DNA from: Cypionkella sp.
GTDB taxonomy: Bacteria; Pseudomonadota; Alphaproteobacteria; Rhodobacterales; Rhodobacteraceae
Direction of reading: 5' to 3'
Length of the DNA: 64,000 nucleotides
NCBI GenBank assembly: GCA_023255415.1
Contig: JALRIN010000005.1
Span: forward strand, 1 to 64,000
A program made the translations under genes and the position numbers. Under the pieces are notes generated by a model. That model worked only from the letters and a program-made list of their open reading frames with translations, searched no databases and was not told the origin of the DNA. This document shows, one piece after another, positions 17,964 through 26,386 of the stretch (position 1 is the stretch's first letter; every line of letters starts with the position of its first letter).

Positions 17964-19036
17964 CAGCCGCGCTCCCTTGTGATCCAGCGTTGCAGCAGCG
18001 AAATCGACAGCACGATCACAAATAAGATCACCGAAATCGCCGAACCGCCCGAGATATCTTGCTTGCCATAGCCGCGTTGGATCGCCTGAAACACGATGGT
18101 TTGCGTGCTATCAAGCGGGCCGCCCTTGGTCATCACGTCGATCTGCGCAAAGACCGCAAAGGCCTGCATGGTGATCACGATCAGCACCAGAACGGCGGTG
18201 TTTTTTAGCCCTGGCCATGTGATGTAACGAAAACTTTGCCAAGGGCTTGCGCCTTCGATCGCGCCCGCCTCGTAGAGTGTGGGCGAGATGGTTTGCAGCC
18301 CTGAAAGCCAGATCACCATATGAAATCCAACCGCCTGCCAGATCGACATCGCAATGATCGACCCCAAAGCCGTGCTGGGGTTGCCCAGCCAGTCCACCCG
18401 CGGAATGGCGCCAAAACTGACCGCTGACAGCAGGTTGTTCAACAGCCCCGAATTGCCATCATAGATGAAACGCCACAGCAAAGAGACCACCACAATCGAC
18501 ACCACAACCGGCATGAAATACACTGCGCGAAACAGATTGATGCCGCGCATTTTTTGATTGATCAGCAGCGCCAGACCCAAGGCCAGCCCGCCCTGCACGG
18601 GTGCCACGATCAGCACAAAGATAAAGGTGTTGATCAGCGCCTTTAGAAACACCACATCCCGCGCCAAAACGAAGGTGCGGCTTTGCCCCCAGTCCAAGCT
18701 GAACCATTCGCGCATGCCGACAAGATTGGGAAAATCGGGATTGTTGCGGGTATAGCCGCGCAGCGCAGGATATAGCACCGCGCCCGTCGCATCTTTTTGC
18801 ACCAGCCCCGCCTGATCTGTCAGCGGCTCCAGTGTAAGGGTCGCGACTCCCAAAAGCTGGCGGTAATTGGCAAAGCCCACAAATTCAGTCGGATTGGGCG
18901 AAATCAGGCGTTGATTGGTAAAAGACAGAAGAATTGCAAAAACAAAGGGCAAGATCACGAACATGCCAATCAAAAAGGCGGCAGGGCCTGCCATCATCCA
19001 ACCTGTGCGATTGGATTTCAGAAATTTCGACGCCAT
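17963..19036 (-). CDS. Carbohydrate ABC transporter permease (MalF-like)
   Basis: The first CUT1 permease, 357 residues. The N-terminal helix (GWMMAGPAAFLIGMFVILP) is followed by a periplasmic stretch of roughly 80 residues and the transport core with the EAA loop TLYEAGAIEGASPWQSFRYI. It follows the binding-protein gene after 61 bases that contain a stem-loop. Confidence 0.92.
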   Translation of the reverse strand: MASKFLKSNRTGWMMAGPAAFLIGMFVILPFVFAILLSFTNQRLISPNPTEFVGFANYRQLLGVATLTLEPLTDQAGLVQKDATGAVLYPALRGYTRNNPDFPNLVGMREWFSLDWGQSRTFVLARDVVFLKALINTFIFVLIVAPVQGGLALGLALLINQKMRGINLFRAVYFMPVVVSIVVVSLLWRFIYDGNSGLLNNLLSAVSFGAIPRVDWLGNPSTALGSIIAMSIWQAVGFHMVIWLSGLQTISPTLYEAGAIEGASPWQSFRYITWPGLKNTAVLVLIVITMQAFAVFAQIDVMTKGGPLDSTQTIVFQAIQRGYGKQDISGGSAISVILFVIVLSISLLQRWITRERG

Positions 19037-19060
19037 CGCAAAGCCTTTCGTGACTTAAAA

Positions 19061-19088
19061 GCCGGGGGCGACCCAAAGGCCGCCCGCC
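19061..19088 (-). other. Intra-operon stem-loop between binding-protein and permease genes
   Basis: On the minus strand GGCGGGCG and CGCCCCCGGC form a GC-rich imperfect stem followed by TTTT. It sits directly after the solute-binding-protein stop. Such stem-loops commonly keep binding-protein mRNA more abundant than the permease mRNA. Confidence 0.45.
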
Positions 19089-19097
19089 GTGCAAAGC

Positions 19098-20354
19098 TTA
19101 GTGGCCGTAGCCCGCGTTCTTTTCGATGTCGGCGTTGATTTCATCGGTGGCAGCGTCAAGCGTGCCTGCAACGTCTGCACCATTGGCGATATCTGCCAGT
19201 GCCTTTTCAAACACTTTGGATTCAACTACATAGCCTGGGGTGACAGGGCGCACCAAAGCATTGGCTTCGGTCATGCCGTAGAACACCGACAAAGGCCCGC
19301 CGTCTTTGTAGTTTTCGGTCATCGCAGCAGCGGTTGCCGTTGCAGGGATCAGACCCGTGGTATTGGCGAAATCGGCCAGATATTTGTCTTGCAGCGCAAA
19401 TTCGATGAAGGCCGAGGCGCCATCGGGATGTGCTGATTTGGCCGAAACCCCAAACTGCCACGAAGCCGCACCAATTTTCGCACCGGCGCCAAAGTTTGGT
19501 GCAGGCAGGAACACGGTATCGTCAAAGGCCTTCAAAGCGCCAAGGGCTGCCCAGTTGCCATTCCACGAAAACGCATATTTGCCAGCGCCAAAACCATTGT
19601 CGCGGTCAGCGGGATCTTGGGTTGCTTGGGCATAGCCTTGGGTGAACAAACCCTGCCACCAATTGCCAAAGGCCATCGCAGCATCGCCGTTCAAAGCGCC
19701 TTCAGCGGTTTTGTAGGTGGAACGATCGACCAGATCGCCGCCAAAAGACTGCAAGAAAGGCGAGAAGGCATAGGGATACCATTCGCCCGTCCAAGCCATG
19801 CCCAGATCAAGCGCATATTCATATTTGCCGCTGGCCTTTGCTGCCGCCATGGCAGCGTTGAACTCTTCCAGGCTCCAAGGCTCGGCCAAGGTTGGCGTGC
19901 GCAGGCCCAGCTCTTCCAACGTGGATTTGCGGGTTACCAGCGCGACGGCTGCATCCCACAGGCCGATCGAATAAAGCTTGCCGTCCCACATGCCTTTTGG
20001 GCCGGGCAGGAAATTGGCAATCTTGGCTTCGTCGATTTGCAGCGGCTGCATATAGCCCGCCCATGCCCAGTTCGGCATCACCGGGCCGTCAACGTCCAGA
20101 ATGTCGGGCAGATTGCCAGCCAGCGCGCCAGCCACGACCGAATCGTTATAGGCGGCTTGCGGAAAGCTTTGCAGCTCGACCGTCCAATCGGCTTGGCTGG
20201 CGTTAAAGTCGGTGATGATCTGGTTCAGCACCTTGGCTTCGCCTTCGTTGCCAGCGCCGTGATACCACATGGACAAGGTGGTCTGGGCCTGTGCAACCGA
20301 GGTCAATGCAACCGAGGCAAGCAAAGCACCGGTTACGATGGATAGATGTTTCAT
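19098..20354 (-). CDS. Extracellular solute-binding protein, family 1 (sugar)
   Basis: The periplasmic receptor of the CUT1 importer. A Sec signal peptide (MKHLSIVTGALLASVALTSV, cleavage likely after AQA) precedes a 395-residue mature protein starting QTTLSMWYHGAGNEGE, a family-1 binding-protein fold. It begins three bases after the LacI stop, so the regulator and transporter are one transcript. The ligand is unknown; an oligosaccharide or fructoside is inferred from the glycosidase. Confidence 0.92.
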   Translation of the reverse strand: MKHLSIVTGALLASVALTSVAQAQTTLSMWYHGAGNEGEAKVLNQIITDFNASQADWTVELQSFPQAAYNDSVVAGALAGNLPDILDVDGPVMPNWAWAGYMQPLQIDEAKIANFLPGPKGMWDGKLYSIGLWDAAVALVTRKSTLEELGLRTPTLAEPWSLEEFNAAMAAAKASGKYEYALDLGMAWTGEWYPYAFSPFLQSFGGDLVDRSTYKTAEGALNGDAAMAFGNWWQGLFTQGYAQATQDPADRDNGFGAGKYAFSWNGNWAALGALKAFDDTVFLPAPNFGAGAKIGAASWQFGVSAKSAHPDGASAFIEFALQDKYLADFANTTGLIPATATAAAMTENYKDGGPLSVFYGMTEANALVRPVTPGYVVESKVFEKALADIANGADVAGTLDAATDEINADIEKNAGYGH

Positions 20355-20357
20355 GTG

Positions 20358-21452
20358 TCAATCCTCCCTGACGAGTTTTAGATTTGCAATTTTGCTGGCG
20401 GGGCGTTCGGTGACCGAACTGCGCCAATAGACCGGACCCGAGACAAGCAGGGGCGCGCGGTCTTCCTGTGGCTGCGCGGCGGCAGGCTCAGAAATCATCG
20501 CCAAAAGCCGCTGCGCCGCGCGCACGCCAATGGCGGTATAAGACAGATCAACCGTGGTCAGCGGCGGGAACAGGGTCTCGGCGATGACGCGGTAGTTGTC
20601 ATAGCCTGCAACCGAGATTTCGTCTGGCACCTTGACGCCGCGCGAGCGCAAAATGCCGTAGACCCGAAGCGCCATTTTGTCGTTACCACAGCACAGAACC
20701 GTCGGCGGATCGGGCAGGCGCAACAGCCGGTCAATGATATCCCACAGAATTTGGGTCTCGTCCTCGCGCCCCTCGTAATCGGCACAATCAACCAGTGCAG
20801 GGTCATAAGGCAGCCCCGCCTGCGCCAGCGCTGCCGCATAGCCCGCCGTGCGCAGCGTGGTGGCCACCATATGCAGCGGCAGCGTCAGATAGGCGATGCG
20901 GCGGTGGCCAGCCTCGATCAAGCGGCTGACCAGATCGCGCTGACCACGGGCATCATCAGGCAGCACCGCAGGGGTGCCGATAGCGTCAAAGCAATTCGCC
21001 AGAACCAAAGGCGTCGTGGCAGGCACGCGCGGCAGTTCAACCTTTTGGTGGAATTCGGCGACATAGATCAGGCCTTCGACGCGGTGGCGCAAAAAGGTCT
21101 GGATCAGATGCGGCACACGGTCCAGCCGCCCGCCGGTATCCGCGATCATCATCGTCATGCCCGAGGCCGCCATCGCCCGCTGAATGCCCTGCACAATAAA
21201 CAAATCCGGCAGGCCCTGCGGCTGCAAAGCCTCACTCGGCAACGAAATCGCACCGGTGATCAGCCCGACAAGCCCCGATTTTTGCGACCGCATCATCCGA
21301 GCTGCATTCGAGGGAACATAGCCAAGCTGCGCCATCGCCACCTCGACCGCCTCGCGGGTTTCGCGACCAACCGGGGCATCGCCGTTCAGCACGCGGCTGA
21401 CGGTCTTGGCCGAAACCTTTGAAAGCCGGGCGACGTCGTAGATTGTGGCCAT
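20358..21452 (-). CDS. LacI-family transcriptional regulator
   Basis: The N-terminal helix-turn-helix TIYDVARLSKVSAKTVSRVL and hinge (YVPSNAARMMRSQKSGLVG) are followed by a periplasmic-binding-like effector domain, about 364 residues. I chose the second of two adjacent ATGs (21452) because GGAGG lies at a better distance from it. It is the first gene of its own operon and two LacI-type palindromes lie directly upstream, so autoregulation and control of the sugar importer are likely. Confidence 0.92.
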   Translation of the reverse strand: MATIYDVARLSKVSAKTVSRVLNGDAPVGRETREAVEVAMAQLGYVPSNAARMMRSQKSGLVGLITGAISLPSEALQPQGLPDLFIVQGIQRAMAASGMTMMIADTGGRLDRVPHLIQTFLRHRVEGLIYVAEFHQKVELPRVPATTPLVLANCFDAIGTPAVLPDDARGQRDLVSRLIEAGHRRIAYLTLPLHMVATTLRTAGYAAALAQAGLPYDPALVDCADYEGREDETQILWDIIDRLLRLPDPPTVLCCGNDKMALRVYGILRSRGVKVPDEISVAGYDNYRVIAETLFPPLTTVDLSYTAIGVRAAQRLLAMISEPAAAQPQEDRAPLLVSGPVYWRSSVTERPASKIANLKLVRED

Positions 21453-21477
21453 CATCCCCTCCCAAGGCGCAGCGCGC

Positions 21478-21507
21478 ATGACACCGATGTCATGTCACCG
21501 ATGTCAT
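21478..21507. promoter_or_regulatory. Tandem LacI-family operators
   Basis: Two overlapping 16-base palindromes: ATGACACCGATGTCAT (21478-21493) and ATGTCACCGATGTCAT (21492-21507), spaced 14 bases. The central CG and dyad symmetry are typical of LacI operators. They lie 26 bases before the LacI start, where a repressor would block the operon promoter. Confidence 0.75.
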
Positions 21508-21546
21508 AGCCAAGAAATCTGCTGCGAGTCAACAGGGGGGTTGCGG

Positions 21547-22005
21547 TTAAACTGGCCAGTCTCGGTTGTCTGCAATCTGCTCCATCGTGATCAGCGAGGC
21601 GACCGCATCCAGATCCAGCCGGGCAATCAGGCGTTGATAGACGCGGTCGAAATCATTCATATCTTCGGCAATAACCTTCAACATATAGTCGTAATCGCCA
21701 GCAATTCGGTAGAAATCCACCACATTTTGAATGGCCAAGACTTCTTTGCGAAAGCTTTCCAGCCAGACCTTGGAATGGTGGCGGGTGCGGATCATCACAA
21801 ACACCGTCAGGCCCAGCGCAACCGCTTTTGCGTCAAGACGAATGGTATAGCCCTTGATCACCCCAGCCTCTTGCAAGGCCTTTAGCCGCCGCCCGCAGGC
21901 ATTTTGCGACATGCCAACCTGATCGGCCAGATCGCGCTGCGACAACGACCCGTCGCGCTGCAAGGCCCGCAGCAGGCTTCGATCAATATGATCCATTTTT
22001 CCCAT
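21547..22005 (-). CDS. Lrp/AsnC-family transcriptional regulator
   Basis: A 152-residue protein with an N-terminal helix-turn-helix (LSQRDLADQVGMSQNACGRR) and a C-terminal RAM ligand-binding domain (AIQNVVDFYRIAGDYDYMLK). Divergent from a class-V PLP enzyme gene at 22114, which is the usual place for the target of a local Lrp-like regulator; an amino acid is the likely signal. I kept the first ATG (GGAG upstream), though MDHIDRSLL three codons later is possible. Confidence 0.9.
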   Translation of the reverse strand: MGKMDHIDRSLLRALQRDGSLSQRDLADQVGMSQNACGRRLKALQEAGVIKGYTIRLDAKAVALGLTVFVMIRTRHHSKVWLESFRKEVLAIQNVVDFYRIAGDYDYMLKVIAEDMNDFDRVYQRLIARLDLDAVASLITMEQIADNRDWPV

Positions 22006-22082
22006 AATCTCCGCTCATATGACCCATTTTAGGGGTATAAGTAGCATAAAATAGGGGAAATTTCGCCAGAGTCATAGCGATA

Positions 22083-22102
22083 TGATCAGATATCCCTGAT
22101 CA
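22083..22102. promoter_or_regulatory. Repeated TGATCA boxes upstream of the class-V PLP enzyme
   Basis: TGATCA occurs at 22083-22088 and 22097-22102, 14 bases apart, ending 11 bases before the start codon at 22114. The regularly spaced self-complementary boxes could be part of an Lrp-type binding array. Weak evidence without comparisons. Confidence 0.3.
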
Positions 22103-22113
22103 AAGGCCCGCAG

Positions 22114-23508
22114 ATGACCCATCCCCTTGCCCGATTTGCAAAAACCCTTGCAGCACCAGATCTGGTCGCGCGGCTGCGCGCTGGCACGATTGGCGAAGGC
22201 CGGCGCTTTGACACGCCCTTTGGCACGCGCACATTGGTTTATGCCGATTATGTCGCCTCGGGTCGGGCGCTGCAGATGGTCGAGGATTTTGTGCTGGAAG
22301 AGGTCTTGCCGATTTATGCCAACAGCCATTCCGAAGCATCGTTTTGCGGGGCCTCTGTCACCCAGCTGCGCGAGGCCGCGCGGGCAACCATTGCCCGGCT
22401 TTGTGGCGCAGGCGAGGATTGCGCCACGATCTTTTCGGGGTCGGGGGCGACCTCGGGGTTGAACCGGACAGTGGCCTTGCTGGGCCTGCCCGAAGCGGTT
22501 GCCGCAGGCCGCGCCGTGCAGGTGTTTATTGGCCCCTACGAGCATCACTCCAACATTCTGCCCTGGCGCGAAAGCGGTGCCGAGGTGATCGAGATTGCCG
22601 AGGCCGCCACCGGGGGGCCCGATCTGGCCGAGCTTGCGCGCGCGCTGCAACAGGCCCCCAAGGGCGCGCTTACGATTGGCAGTTTCTCGGCGGCGTCGAA
22701 CGTTTCAGGCATTCTGACCGATACTGATGCGGTGACGCGGCTGCTTAAGGCGCATGGTGCGCTGGCGGTTTGGGATTATGCCGGCGCTGGCCCCTATATC
22801 GCGATCTCGATGGGCGCAGGCGATGCGCGCAAAGATGTGGTCGCGGTTTCGGCGCATAAGTTCATCGGCGGGCCTGCGGCTTCGGGCGTCTTGATCATGC
22901 GCAAATCGGCGCTTGCGCGCACCAAGCCCAGCCAACCCGGCGGCGGCACGGTGCGCTTTGTCTCGCCTTGGGGGCATGACTATGCCGCCGATGTCGAGGC
23001 CCGCGAAGAGGCGGGCACGCCCAATATCATCGGCGACATTCGTGCCGCCTTGGCCTTTATGGTTAAAGACGCCATCGGGCAAGAATACATCGACGCGCGT
23101 CATGCGGCCCATCTGCAGCGCGCCCGCACCGCTTGGGTGGCGCAGCCCCAGATCACGATTTTGGGACATGCAAAGGCGCCGCGCCTGCCGATCTTTTCGC
23201 TGCTGATCAAAGCGCCGCAAGGCTATGTCGATCCGCAGGTCTTTACCCGCGCGCTGTCAGATCAATATGGCATTCAAGCCCGTGGCGGCTGCGCCTGTGC
23301 GGGCCCCTATGGCCACCGCCTGCTGGGCATCGACCGCACCACCTCGGATCAAATGCGCGCCGCGATCCTGTCGGGTGACGAGACCCACAAGCCCGGCTTT
23401 ACACGGCTGAATTTCTCGGCGCTGATGACCGATGACAAAGCCGATTTCATCATAAACGCGGTCAGCACCTTGGCGGGTGGCCAGCAAACCCTGCGCTGCG
23501 CGGGCTAG
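22114..23508 (+). CDS. Aminotransferase class-V-fold PLP enzyme (cysteine-desulfurase-like)
   Basis: A 464-residue fold-type-I PLP protein related to SufS/CsdA. The Schiff-base lysine is in VVAVSAHKFIGGPAASGVLI, and cofactor-binding residues appear in GSGATSGLNR and YEHHSNILPWRE. A cysteine-rich loop RGGCACAGPYGH lies where cysteine desulfurases carry the catalytic cysteine, but the context differs from SufS. It could act as a cysteine or selenocysteine lyase or on another amino acid. The divergent Lrp-like regulator suggests amino-acid-responsive use. Confidence 0.82.
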   Translation: MTHPLARFAKTLAAPDLVARLRAGTIGEGRRFDTPFGTRTLVYADYVASGRALQMVEDFVLEEVLPIYANSHSEASFCGASVTQLREAARATIARLCGAGEDCATIFSGSGATSGLNRTVALLGLPEAVAAGRAVQVFIGPYEHHSNILPWRESGAEVIEIAEAATGGPDLAELARALQQAPKGALTIGSFSAASNVSGILTDTDAVTRLLKAHGALAVWDYAGAGPYIAISMGAGDARKDVVAVSAHKFIGGPAASGVLIMRKSALARTKPSQPGGGTVRFVSPWGHDYAADVEAREEAGTPNIIGDIRAALAFMVKDAIGQEYIDARHAAHLQRARTAWVAQPQITILGHAKAPRLPIFSLLIKAPQGYVDPQVFTRALSDQYGIQARGGCACAGPYGHRLLGIDRTTSDQMRAAILSGDETHKPGFTRLNFSALMTDDKADFIINAVSTLAGGQQTLRCAG

Positions 23509-23565
23509 GGCCTTGCAGCCAACCGCCCCGAAGTGCTTGATACGTCAAAGCCAAGGGAGGCCCCA

Positions 23566-24639
23566 ATGTCAAAACCGCGCGCCCGCGATCTGGGCCTGCC
23601 ATTCGCAGGGCAAACCGGCCCGCTGAACGCCATCACCGATGTTGCAGGCGTGCGGGTTGGCATGACCACGTTGCACGATCCCGCACGCGGCATCTGCACC
23701 GGCGTCACCGCCATTCGTCCGCGCGATGATGCTGGCCTGCCGGTGCCGGTTTGGGCGGGGCATTATGCGCTGAATGGCAATGGCGAGATGACGGGCACGC
23801 ATTGGATCGATGATGCGGGCTATATGATCGGGCCGATTTGCATCACCAATACCCATGGCATCGGGGCGGTGCATCATGGGGCATCAAAATGGATGCTGCG
23901 CCAATATGCGCAATTTTTTGACACCGAGCATGGCTGGGCGATGCCCGTTGTGGCCGAAACCTATGACGGCGTGCTGAATGACATCAACGCCTTTCACGTC
24001 ACCTCAGAGCATACCATCGCAGCATTAGAGACCGCAAGCTTTGGCCCGGTGGCCGAGGGGGCCGCAGGCGGTGGCACCGGCATGATCGCCTATCAGTTCA
24101 AGGCGGGCACCGGCACCGCGTCACGCCGGTTTGTCATTGGCGATCAAACCTATACCATCGGCGCTTTGGTGCAGGCCAACCATGGCCGCCGCGCCGATTT
24201 TCAGATTTTGGGCCGCGCCATCGGTGCGCTGATGCCGCTAACAGACCCCCTTCCCGAGCTGCCGCAAAAGGAAATGGGATCAATCATCGTGGTGCTGATC
24301 ACCGATGCGCCGCTGTCGGGGCTGTCACTGCGCCAAGTCGCCAAACGCGCCGCCATCGGCATTGGCCGGGGTGGCACGGCGGGGGGGAATTCCTCGGGCG
24401 ATATCTTTTTGGCGCTGTCTACCGCCAACCCAGGCCCGATGCCACAACGCGCAAGCGCGGTTCTGACCAAGACCGAGATCAATGGCGAGATGATAGATCC
24501 GCTTTATATGGCAGCGGTGCAGGCGGTCGAGGAATCGGTGGTCAATGCCATCGTCGCGGGCGAAGACACGCCCAGCTTTAAACCCGCAGGGCATATCGTG
24601 CCCGGCATTGATACAGCCCAGCTAAAGGCTTTGTTCTGA
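23566..24639 (+). CDS. P1-family (S58/DmpA-like) N-terminal-nucleophile peptidase
   Basis: A 357-residue protein of the DmpA/BapA family, which self-cleaves before a serine to give two chains with aminopeptidase activity. The cleavage region is GGNSSGDIFLALS (about residue 275); upstream it has DVAGVRVGMTTL and TNTHGIGAVHHGASKWM. The start at 23566 follows AGGGAGG; the frame from 23533 adds unconserved residues. No signal peptide. The stop overlaps the next gene's start, coupling it to the HAD phosphatase. Physiological substrate unknown. Confidence 0.88.
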   Translation: MSKPRARDLGLPFAGQTGPLNAITDVAGVRVGMTTLHDPARGICTGVTAIRPRDDAGLPVPVWAGHYALNGNGEMTGTHWIDDAGYMIGPICITNTHGIGAVHHGASKWMLRQYAQFFDTEHGWAMPVVAETYDGVLNDINAFHVTSEHTIAALETASFGPVAEGAAGGGTGMIAYQFKAGTGTASRRFVIGDQTYTIGALVQANHGRRADFQILGRAIGALMPLTDPLPELPQKEMGSIIVVLITDAPLSGLSLRQVAKRAAIGIGRGGTAGGNSSGDIFLALSTANPGPMPQRASAVLTKTEINGEMIDPLYMAAVQAVEESVVNAIVAGEDTPSFKPAGHIVPGIDTAQLKALF

Positions 24640-25307
24640 TGTTTGATCTGGTGATCTTTGATTGCGACGGGGTCTTGATCGATTCTGAAATCATCTCGGC
24701 CAATATGCTGATCGCCGAGTTGGCCAAGCTGGGGGTCGAGATCGACCTTGCCTATGTCGCGCGCCACTTTCTGGGCCGCAGCTATCCGACGGTGATGGAA
24801 ACCATTCGGCGCGAGTTTCACTTGACCCTGCCCGTCGAGTTCGAGGCCAACTACCGCGCCAAGCTGCTGCAAACCTTCGAGACCGAGCTGCAGGTGATGC
24901 CGCATGTCGCCGAGGTGATTACCGCGCTGCGCCTGCCCTATTGCATTGCCACTTCGTCCAGCCCGATGCGCGCGGCGAAATCGCTGGCGATGGTCGGGCT
25001 GGGGCATTTGGTGGGGGACGGGCTTTTCACCTCGACCATGGTGGCCAAGGGCAAGCCCGCGCCAGATCTTTTCTTGCACGCGGCGGCGCAAATGGGCGCG
25101 GATCCGTGCCGCTGTTTGGTGATTGAAGACAGCCTGACCGGCATTCGCGCTGCGCGTGCCGCAGGCATGGCGGTTTGGCGGTTTACCGGCGGCAGTCATC
25201 TAAAAAATCATCTGCCCGAGGAACCCGAAGACGCCCGCCCAGACTTGCGGTTTGCATCCTTCGCAGAATTCTACCAAATTGCGCCCGAATTGAAGGTGCC
25301 CCAATGA
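24639..25307 (+). CDS. HAD-superfamily hydrolase (beta-phosphoglucomutase/phosphatase type)
   Basis: A 222-residue HAD protein with motif I VIFDCDGVLIDSE, motif II ATSSSP, the motif III lysine in KGKPAPDLF, and motif IV VIEDSLTG, with an alpha-helical cap between I and II. Such enzymes dephosphorylate or isomerise sugar phosphates. It overlaps the peptidase upstream and the SorC regulator downstream by ATGA, so it is translationally tied to the polyol regulator. A sugar- or polyol-phosphate phosphatase role is an inference from context. Confidence 0.88.
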   Translation: MFDLVIFDCDGVLIDSEIISANMLIAELAKLGVEIDLAYVARHFLGRSYPTVMETIRREFHLTLPVEFEANYRAKLLQTFETELQVMPHVAEVITALRLPYCIATSSSPMRAAKSLAMVGLGHLVGDGLFTSTMVAKGKPAPDLFLHAAAQMGADPCRCLVIEDSLTGIRAARAAGMAVWRFTGGSHLKNHLPEEPEDARPDLRFASFAEFYQIAPELKVPQ

Positions 25308-26263
25308 GCCGAGCAGACGCAGAACCCAGCCTGACCGACGACGCCGCCCGCGCAGGCTGGCTTTATTATGTCGGCGGCATGACGCAGGATCAAATCGCCT
25401 CGGAGCTGGGGATTTCGCGGCAACGTGCCCAGCGTCTTGTCAGCCGGGCGATGGCCGAAGGCCTGATCCATGTGCGCCTAAACCATAAGATCGGCGCCTG
25501 CTTTGATCTGGAAACCGCGCTTTGTGATCGCTTTGGCCTGTTGCGCTGCCGCGTCGCCCCCAGCATTGGTGCAGGCGCAGATGCCGCGCGCGCGATTGCG
25601 CCTGCGGCGGCGGCCGAGCTAGAGCGCTATCTGCGCCTGCCAGAGCCACAAGTGATCGCCTTTGGCACGGGGCGGGCGCTGCGGGCGATGGCAGAACAGT
25701 TCACGCCTTCGGAACAAGCGCCGCAACATCGCATCGTTTCTCTGCTTGGCAATATTTCTCCGGATGGATCGGCCACTTTGTTTGATGTGATTAGCCGCAT
25801 CGCAGAAAAGCTGATGGCGCCCTATTATCCGATGCCGGTTCCGGTGATTTCTGACACGCCGGAAGAGCGGGCCTTCTTTATGCGGCTGCGTCCGGTGCAG
25901 ACGGTGTTCAACTTGGCACGCCGTGCGGATGTGACCTTTGTGGGTGTCGGTCAAATGGGGCGGGACGCGCCACTTGCGCTGGATGGCTTTGTCTCGGCCG
26001 AGGTGCTGGCCGAGCTGCAAGCCCTAGGCGCTGCAGGAGAAATTGGCAGTTGGGTCTATGATGCCAAGGGCCGCTATATCGACACGCCGCGCAATGCTTT
26101 GGTGGGGGGCGTTCAGGTGGAACCGGGGCAATCCAAACCGGTGATCGCCGTGGCCGCGGGGGCCCGTAAGGTGCGCGCCCTGCATGCCGCCCTGCTGGGC
26201 CGCATCGTCAACAGCCTGGTGACAGATGAAGACACCGCGCGCGCGATTCTGGCGCTAAAGTAG
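25304..26263 (+). CDS. SorC/DeoR-type sugar-binding transcriptional regulator (probable polyol operon regulator)
   Basis: A 319-residue protein with an N-terminal helix-turn-helix (MTQDQIASELGISRQRAQRL) and a C-terminal SorC sugar-phosphate-binding domain (VIAFGTGRALRAMAEQF, VGVGQMGRDAPL). The ATG at 25304 overlaps the HAD stop; the longer upstream frame lacks support. It precedes the smo operon by 123 bases in the same direction and is its likely regulator. Confidence 0.9.
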   Translation: MSRADAEPSLTDDAARAGWLYYVGGMTQDQIASELGISRQRAQRLVSRAMAEGLIHVRLNHKIGACFDLETALCDRFGLLRCRVAPSIGAGADAARAIAPAAAAELERYLRLPEPQVIAFGTGRALRAMAEQFTPSEQAPQHRIVSLLGNISPDGSATLFDVISRIAEKLMAPYYPMPVPVISDTPEERAFFMRLRPVQTVFNLARRADVTFVGVGQMGRDAPLALDGFVSAEVLAELQALGAAGEIGSWVYDAKGRYIDTPRNALVGGVQVEPGQSKPVIAVAAGARKVRALHAALLGRIVNSLVTDEDTARAILALK

Positions 26264-26309
26264 CGGTTCCGCCCAATAATTAGGATGCAGCTGCGGCGTA
26301 AAACTGGGG

Positions 26310-26369
26310 TTGACGAATCACGGCCTAATTTGAGCATTTACCCACTAAGCGATGATTTGCTCATTCGCT
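26310..26369 (+). promoter_or_regulatory. Candidate promoter and regulator site upstream of smoE
   Basis: TTGACG (26310-26315) is a good -35 with no strong -10 about 17 bases later, as expected of an activated promoter. Downstream, GCGATGATTTGCTCATTCGC (26350-26369) is an imperfect palindrome, and TGAGCA (26331) matches the inverted TGCTCA within it. Both could be contacted by the SorC-type protein. No binding data. Confidence 0.35.
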
Positions 26370-26386
26370 TCTTAGGGAGGAATACC

